Shown: in pieces, positions 14,033 to 17,987 of the stretch
Numbering within the stretch: the first letter of the stretch is position 1
Layout: every line of letters begins with the position of its first letter
Made by a program: the position numbers and the translations under genes
From: Gemmatimonadota bacterium
GTDB taxonomy: Bacteria > Gemmatimonadota > Gemmatimonadetes > Gemmatimonadales > GWC2-71-9
DNA: 17,987 bases
Reading direction: 5' to 3'
Assembly: GCA_025361465.1 (NCBI GenBank)
Contig: JANYAG010000006.1
Span: 1 to 17,987, forward strand
The notes under the pieces: model-generated
Seen by the model: the letters and a program-made list of their open reading frames with translations, nothing else
What the model was told of the DNA's origin: nothing
Database searches by the model: none

Positions 14033-14521
14033 CTATTTCCCCTCCCGCCACCGCCGCTGTTTTTCGCGGTTGCCGCACCCGTCCATGTCGCACCAGCGAC
14101 GGGAGTGATTCCGGGAGGCGTCGAGGAAGAGCCGACCGCAACCACCACACGCTTTCAGGTGTTCGAGGTCGGTTCCCTCGAGCAACCTGGCCGCCGAAAA
14201 CGCCACCGGCCAGAGCACCCTCGCGAGCCCCGCCGAGTCGTCAAGAAAGCCCCAGCCATACCCCCGAACCGTGGGCAGAATTCCGCGACTCTTTCCGGCC
14301 TGGGAGAGGACGCGATTGAGGGTTGCGAGGTCGCGATCCGAGCCGCCGGCGCCCTTCGCTTCGGCGGTCAGCAGGCGCTGCAGCGCGCGGTGAAAACGGC
14401 GAGCAGCACCCAGTGATTTTGGGGACGCCGGTACCTCGCCGAAGAGCGATTCTGGGTCGAATTTCGTGTTGATAAAGTCGAGGCAGGCAGTGCCACCGAC
14501 CGACTGATGCGTGCTGACCAT
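14033..14521 (-). CDS. CGNR zinc-finger / ABATE-domain protein
   Basis: A 162-residue protein. The C-terminus carries the CGNR zinc finger: CGGCGRLFLDASRNHSRRWC followed by DMDGCGNREKQRRWRE, with the four zinc cysteines and the CGNR tetrapeptide. The N-terminus ACLDFINTKFD is the usual start of the stress-linked ABATE domain, here shorter than in many members. Family knowledge: these are putative DNA-binding regulators, often near transport or stress genes. The start 14521 is chosen because it places LDFINT near the N-terminus. A 6-bp-arm palindrome lies 28 bases upstream. No functional link to the neighbours is visible. Confidence 0.88.
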   Translation of the reverse strand: MVSTHQSVGGTACLDFINTKFDPESLFGEVPASPKSLGAARRFHRALQRLLTAEAKGAGGSDRDLATLNRVLSQAGKSRGILPTVRGYGWGFLDDSAGLARVLWPVAFSAARLLEGTDLEHLKACGGCGRLFLDASRNHSRRWCDMDGCGNREKQRRWREGK

Positions 14522-14548
14522 GTAACCATCATAATGTATTTTGGTGGT

Positions 14549-14562
14549 TACTGCAAGCAGTA
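14549..14562 (-). promoter_or_regulatory. Small dyad upstream of the CGNR gene
   Basis: TACTGC, AA, GCAGTA: perfect 6-bp arms, 28 bases upstream of the CGNR start codon, in an AT-richer divergent region. It could be an autoregulatory site. No firm -35/-10 was identified. Confidence 0.3.
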
Positions 14563-14667
14563 GCAACAGTGGAATATTACGCCAATTGATTGGTTGTTGT
14601 GATCAGAACGACGGAGTGGATTGTCGGGTGGTTATAGGTCTCCTGGTACCACGTCGCGTTGGAATGA

Positions 14668-14697
14668 TTGACCAATTTGGTCAAGAAGCGCTATTCT
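14668..14697 (+). promoter_or_regulatory. Promoter/operator of the Phd-VapC pair
   Basis: TTGACCAA, T, TTGGTCAA (14668-14684) is a perfect 8-bp-arm dyad. Its first six bases form a -35 (TTGACC); 18 bases on is TATTCT (14692-14697), a 4/6 match to the -10. A bound antitoxin would cover the -35. The spacing places the transcript start close to the Shine-Dalgarno of the antitoxin gene. Confidence 0.5.
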
Positions 14698-14712
14698 CCA
14701 CCTGGAGGGAAG

Positions 14713-14985
14713 ATGCCAAAGAAGAAACAGCTCCCGCAGGTGCACGAAACCGTCTCGCTCTACGACGCCAAGACTCACCTCTCGGCGCTGGTCGAGCGCG
14801 CCGCAAACGGAGAGGAAATCGTGATCACCAAGTCGGGGAAACCGATGGCCCGATTGACGCCCCTTCCGGCGAAATCCAAACGGGTCCCGGGACAGGAGAA
14901 AGGGCTGTGGTTCATCGCCCCCGACTTCGACGATCCGCTGCCGGAATACATCCTTCGGGAGTTCGGGGCGCCACCAGAAGAATGA
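14713..14985 (+). CDS. Phd/YefM-type antitoxin
   Basis: A 90-residue protein. ETVSLYDAKTHLSALVERAA and GEEIVITKSGKPMARLTPL form the classic Phd/YefM fold, with an acidic C-terminal toxin-binding tail ending GAPPEE. The ATG at 14713 has a strong Shine-Dalgarno (GGAGGGA, 14704-14710), which decides it over an upstream in-frame codon at 14668. The stop overlaps the toxin ATG (ATGA). Confidence 0.9.
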   Translation: MPKKKQLPQVHETVSLYDAKTHLSALVERAANGEEIVITKSGKPMARLTPLPAKSKRVPGQEKGLWFIAPDFDDPLPEYILREFGAPPEE

Positions 14986-15353
14986 GGCTACTCCTCGATA
15001 CCCATATCATGCTCTGGTGGGGGGACGGGACCGGCCTGCGCCCACAGACAATTGCGCTGATTGAGGAGGCTGAGCAAGTCTGCGTCAGTGCAGTTACCGG
15101 CTGGGAGGTGGCGATCAAGAGCTCGCTCGGGAAGCTCCGGACGGGGCGCACCGTGAGTCAGGCCATGGCGGCCTCCGGGTTCATTGAACTGCCAGTGCAT
15201 CTGAGGCACGCGGAACTCGTCGCCACCCTCCCCTGGCACCACCGCGACCCATTCGATCGACTGCTGGTGGCACAAGCGCTTCAGGAGGGGCTCACCCTGG
15301 TGACCCGGGACCGGATCTTTGAGCGGTACGAGGTGCCGGTGATCCTGGGGTAG
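14982..15353 (+). CDS. PIN-domain toxin, VapC type
   Basis: A 123-residue PIN protein. LLLDTHIMLWW at the N-terminus, SAVTGWEVAIKSSLGKL, HHRDPFDRLLVAQAL and LVTRDRIFERY give the acidic active-site set and the family's usual motifs. Probably a ribonuclease toxin neutralised by the Phd-type protein with which its ATG overlaps (14982-14985). Standard antitoxin-first operon on the plus strand. It is the third PIN toxin in under 4 kb, and each belongs to a different sequence subgroup, so they are not recent duplicates of one another. Confidence 0.92.
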   Translation: MRLLLDTHIMLWWGDGTGLRPQTIALIEEAEQVCVSAVTGWEVAIKSSLGKLRTGRTVSQAMAASGFIELPVHLRHAELVATLPWHHRDPFDRLLVAQALQEGLTLVTRDRIFERYEVPVILG

Positions 15354-15385
15354 GGGCGACTCACGGGCCGCCCCACCCGGTTCCC

Positions 15386-17008
15386 CTACCGCGGCGTCAT
15401 GAACCAGAGGACCGGGGGCACCGGCTTGTCGATCCGAGGCCGCGCGAGCCCGTCGGCCACGGTCCACAACGTCGCATACACGGTTCGGGTGACCGCCTCG
15501 AACTTCACTGGATCGAGCTTCGAAACCTCGTCAGTCTGGCGGTGATAATCGGCATGCAGGCCGGTGAAGAATTCGACATACGCGATGCCCCGTTCGATGT
15601 ACGGAGCGGCGTCGGTTCGGGGGTAGAAGAACTCGTGTTTCGGGTCCTCGAAACGACGGTCGAAGTGGATGAAGTTGTAGTCGCGGGAGACCCTCGCCAG
15701 GGCCGAATCGAGCACCGTGCTGAGCACCCCCGGACCCGACACAAACACCTCCCCGGGACCACTCAATTCCTCCTCGCCCGCGACACTGCTCCCCGGTGCC
15801 TTGGTCCGGCCGATCATGTCGACGGTGAAGTGAGCGACCACCGTGTCGGCCAGCGGACCATAGGCCAGGAAACGGGAACCCCAGAGACCGGTTTCTTCAC
15901 CTGAATCCCAGACCAGGAGAACGGATCGTCGAGGGCGGGGACCGGCCATGAGGGCGCGGGCGATACTCATGTTGCCCGCGCTCCCGGTGCCGTTGTCATC
16001 GGCGGCGTTGAAGATGCTGTCGCCACTCGCCGTGGTCCCCCGGCCCACCGCACCATCGAGGTGGGTGGAGACGGTGATCCACTCGTTGCGGAGCCTGGGA
16101 TCAGACCCTTCGACCAGGCCGACCACGTTGAAGGGCTGGAGCCGGGTGACCGAGGCGGAGAATTCCACCTTCAGGGTCTTGGTGGCTCCGAGTTCGACCG
16201 GCTTGGGATACTGGCGCAGGGAGTCAGCGGACAGGACACTGGCCGAGGAGAGCTGTTCCCCTTCGAGGAGCCTGGTGATGGCGCTCGAGGACAGCAGCAC
16301 CTGTGGCAGGGGATAGGGGGCATAGGCGCGCCCGACCGAGGGGTCCAGGTCGCGCCCAACCGGTACCCTGGCCCGCATGGCGTTCCAGCCAACGAGGTTC
16401 GCCGCGGAGGGGATCAGCAGGAGGCCGAGGGCGCCTCGGGTCCGTGCCTCGTCGAGGACGGTGGTGTAGTCGAGGCCGACGACGCCGAGGGAGTCGGTGG
16501 TGACGTTGCGCGGGCGGATCTGGGAGGCGTGCACCAGAACCCACTTCCCGCGGAGGTCGAGCCCGGCGTAGGGGTCGAGCCCACGCTTGGGTGCCCGGAT
16601 TCCGGTGCCCACATAGACGACGCGACCCTCCCGGGCACCCGGCGCCAGGAAGGACTGGATCAGGAAGTCGTTACCCCAGCCGAGGCGCTGTGCCCCGAAC
16701 GAGACCGAGGTTTGCGCGGTATCGAGGGTGGCCCGGACGATGGTGTAATGCTGGAGATAGCTGCCACTGTCGCCCATCGGCTTGATGCCGAGCTGCTTCA
16801 GGCGCCGGCTGATGTAGGCGCCGGCGGCGTCGAGGCCGGGTGAGGGAGTGGCCCGTCCCATCAGTTCGTCCGAGGCGAGGAAGCCGACGTCGCGCATCAG
16901 GTCGGCGGCCACGATGGCCCGGGCGGCCTTCATCGCCTTGGGGTTCGGGCCCTGCTGGCCGACGAGTGGCGCGGCGAAGAATACCAGGGCAAACAACTCG
17001 CGTCGCAT
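15386..17008 (-). CDS. Exported M28 zinc peptidase with PA domain
   Basis: 540 residues from ATG 17008, with GGAGGT six or so bases upstream. Signal peptide MRRELFALVFFAAPLVGQQ. A PA-type insert lies in the first half (VVYVGTGIRAPKRGLDPYAG, LRGKWVLVHASQIRPR). Metallopeptidase motifs follow: H in STHLDG, D in NAADDNGTGSAG, the catalytic and ligand glutamates in DSGEETGLWGSRF, D in FTVDMIGR and the final histidine in GLHADYHRQTDE. Family knowledge: M28 enzymes are di-zinc aminopeptidases acting on peptides in the periplasm or outside. It lies downstream of mutS on the same strand and converges on the VapC gene with 32 bases between stops. Confidence 0.93.
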   Translation of the reverse strand: MRRELFALVFFAAPLVGQQGPNPKAMKAARAIVAADLMRDVGFLASDELMGRATPSPGLDAAGAYISRRLKQLGIKPMGDSGSYLQHYTIVRATLDTAQTSVSFGAQRLGWGNDFLIQSFLAPGAREGRVVYVGTGIRAPKRGLDPYAGLDLRGKWVLVHASQIRPRNVTTDSLGVVGLDYTTVLDEARTRGALGLLLIPSAANLVGWNAMRARVPVGRDLDPSVGRAYAPYPLPQVLLSSSAITRLLEGEQLSSASVLSADSLRQYPKPVELGATKTLKVEFSASVTRLQPFNVVGLVEGSDPRLRNEWITVSTHLDGAVGRGTTASGDSIFNAADDNGTGSAGNMSIARALMAGPRPRRSVLLVWDSGEETGLWGSRFLAYGPLADTVVAHFTVDMIGRTKAPGSSVAGEEELSGPGEVFVSGPGVLSTVLDSALARVSRDYNFIHFDRRFEDPKHEFFYPRTDAAPYIERGIAYVEFFTGLHADYHRQTDEVSKLDPVKFEAVTRTVYATLWTVADGLARPRIDKPVPPVLWFMTPR

Positions 17009-17025
17009 CTGACCTCCGGTCAAGT

Positions 17026-17120
17026 GTCGTCCTGAGCGAAGCGAAGGATATGCGTCGCCGCCCACCGCAGAACGCTTGCTCAATGCCACCACGCTTGCCC
17101 TTCGCGTTGCTCAGGGCGAC
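17026..17120. repeat. Inverted pair of REP-like elements between mutS and the M28 gene
   Basis: The left arm (17026-17053, containing GTCCTGAGCGAAGCGAAGGA) and right arm (17093-17120) match as inverted repeats at 22 of 28 positions, with about 40 bases between. The core CCTTCGC..GCTCAGG also occurs inside mutS at 17280-17320, so this is a dispersed repeat. The paired arms could form a large stem in the mutS 3' region. Confidence 0.65.
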
Positions 17121-17126
17121 TCCTGT

Positions 17127-17987
17127 CTACTCAGTTTCGAGCTCGTCCCGGATGCGGGCGAGTTCCTGCAGCGCCTGGATCGGCGTCATCTGGTCGGTGT
17201 CGAGCTGCTTGAGGTGGGCCGAGAGGGCGGCGGCCTGTACCTGTTCCGGCGTCGGTTTGGCGGCTGGTCGTGATCGCCGAGGTCCTTCGCTCCGCTGAGG
17301 TCCTTCGCTGCGCTCAGGACGAGGGAGATCGAAGAGCGAGGGCTGGCTCGGATCGGAGTCGCCCGGCGCTTCGCCCGGCACCACCCGGTGCCCGGTCTCG
17401 AGCGTGCCGAGCACTTCCTTGGCACGGCGGACCACCGCGCCGGGAAGCCCGGCCAGCTCGGCAACGTGAATGCCGTAGGAACGGTCGGTGCCACCGGGCT
17501 CGAGCCGATGCAGGAAGACGATCCCCTCGCCCGCCTCGCGCACGGCGACGTTGAGGTTGCGCGCGTGGGCCAGCTTCTCGGGGAGCTGCATCAATTCGTG
17601 GTAGTGGGTCGCGAACATGGTGCGGCAGCCGATGGTGTCGTGCAGGTGCTCGGAGACGGCCCAGGCGATCGCGACGCCGTCGTAGGTACTGGTGCCGCGG
17701 CCGATTTCATCGAGCAGCACCAGCGATCGCGAGGTGGCGTTGTGAAGGATCGCGCTGGTCTCGCTCATCTCGACCATGAAGGTCGACTGGCCGCGGGCGA
17801 GGTTATCACTCGCCCCCACGCGCGTGAAGAGACGGTCGATCACGCCGATCCGGGCACTCATCGCCGGGACATACGACCCCATCTGCGCCAGCAGGACACA
17901 GAGCCCGATCTGGCGGAGAATGGTGCTCTTGCCGGCCATGTTCGGGCCGGTGACGATCAGCAGTCGTGCCGACTTCTCGAAGGTGAC
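17127..17987 (-). CDS. mutS: DNA mismatch repair protein MutS, C-terminal part
   Basis: 286 codons of the MutS ATPase end; the gene continues past the right edge. Motifs in order: Walker A TGPNMAGKST, the QIGLCVLLAQMGSYVPA segment, ARIGVIDRLFTRVGASDNLA, Walker B LVLLDEIGRGTSTYDG, then FATHYHEL and the HTH VAELAGLPGAVVRRAKEVL. Role: recognises mismatches and starts repair with MutL. After the HTH, a linker reads PRPERSEGPQRSEGPRRS, encoded by an inserted dispersed repeat (17280-17320), before the C-terminal helix TDQMTPIQALQELARIRDEL. The insert keeps the frame and lies in a region expected to be disordered, so the protein should be functional. Confidence 0.97.
   Translation of the reverse strand, partial: VTFEKSARLLIVTGPNMAGKSTILRQIGLCVLLAQMGSYVPAMSARIGVIDRLFTRVGASDNLARGQSTFMVEMSETSAILHNATSRSLVLLDEIGRGTSTYDGVAIAWAVSEHLHDTIGCRTMFATHYHELMQLPEKLAHARNLNVAVREAGEGIVFLHRLEPGGTDRSYGIHVAELAGLPGAVVRRAKEVLGTLETGHRVVPGEAPGDSDPSQPSLFDLPRPERSEGPQRSEGPRRSRPAAKPTPEQVQAAALSAHLKQLDTDQMTPIQALQELARIRDELETE
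17280..17320. repeat. REP-like repeat inside mutS coding sequence
   Basis: Two tandem 18-base units, AGGTCCTTCGCTCCGCTG and AGGTCCTTCGCTGCGCTC, followed by AGGAC. They match the intergenic elements at 17026-17053 and 17093-17120. They are translated in frame as the ERSEGPQRSEGP-type linker of MutS. Confidence 0.75.

Noticed and set aside
15353..15374. GGGGCG/CGCCCC stem between the convergent VapC and M28 genes as a bidirectional terminator
   Set aside because: It overlaps the VapC stop codon, has a 10-base loop and no T-run on either side.
1..17987. CRISPR array, tRNA, rRNA, insertion sequence or phage genes
   Set aside because: No regularly spaced repeats, cloverleaf-like sequence, transposase motif or phage structural gene was seen anywhere in the window.

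Overview
The window reads as chromosomal DNA of a high-GC Gram-negative bacterium. The best guess is Gemmatimonadota or a close relative: there are GWxTD-like secreted proteins, 6-bladed propeller lipoproteins, a TonB-C-terminal-domain lipoprotein and many VapBC-type modules. The phylum is inferred from gene content only.

Layout. The left edge (1-898, minus strand) is housekeeping: the N-terminal half of a cystathionine beta-synthase/cysteine synthase, translationally coupled to a small TonB-C-terminal-domain protein. The right edge (15386-17987, minus strand) is also housekeeping: an M28 zinc peptidase and the C-terminal part of MutS, with dispersed REP-like repeats between them and inside mutS. 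The core (1016-15353) is accessory.

The core holds two tandem, diverged copies of one five-gene cassette, both on the plus strand. Cassette A is 1016-5654 and cassette B is 6238-11401. Gene order is the same in both: (1) a stand-alone LuxR/GerE-type DNA-binding protein; (2) a membrane-anchored DsbA-like thiol oxidoreductase with CPVC or CPGC; (3) a small secreted protein with exactly eight cysteines in its mature part; (4) an exported 6-bladed beta-propeller protein; (5) a large exported GWxTD-like protein. Proposed working, by inference: the LuxR protein controls the cassette, the DsbA-like protein oxidises the eight-cysteine protein on export, and the propeller and GWxTD-like proteins act with it outside the inner membrane. 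I do not recognise this five-gene combination as a described system.

Regulatory structure is rich. Upstream of cassette A lie a tight G-quadruplex motif and a possible promoter whose 17-nt spacer ends in a run of 11 G, a classic phase-variation layout. A 32-nt block, 31/32 identical, spans the 3' end of both luxR genes although the reading frame differs. Strong RNA hairpins follow luxR A and the eight-cysteine gene of cassette A.

Each cassette is followed on the opposite strand by the same VapB-type antitoxin tail. After cassette B the VapBC module is intact. After cassette A only the antitoxin C-terminus and a few codons of toxin remain. Rightward (12235-15353) lie a lipoprotein, a PIN/Phd-type pair in toxin-first order, a CGNR zinc-finger protein and a Phd/VapC pair. 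Dyad-symmetric promoter/operator candidates precede the three toxin-antitoxin modules. No rRNA, tRNA, CRISPR array, transposase or insertion sequence was seen.
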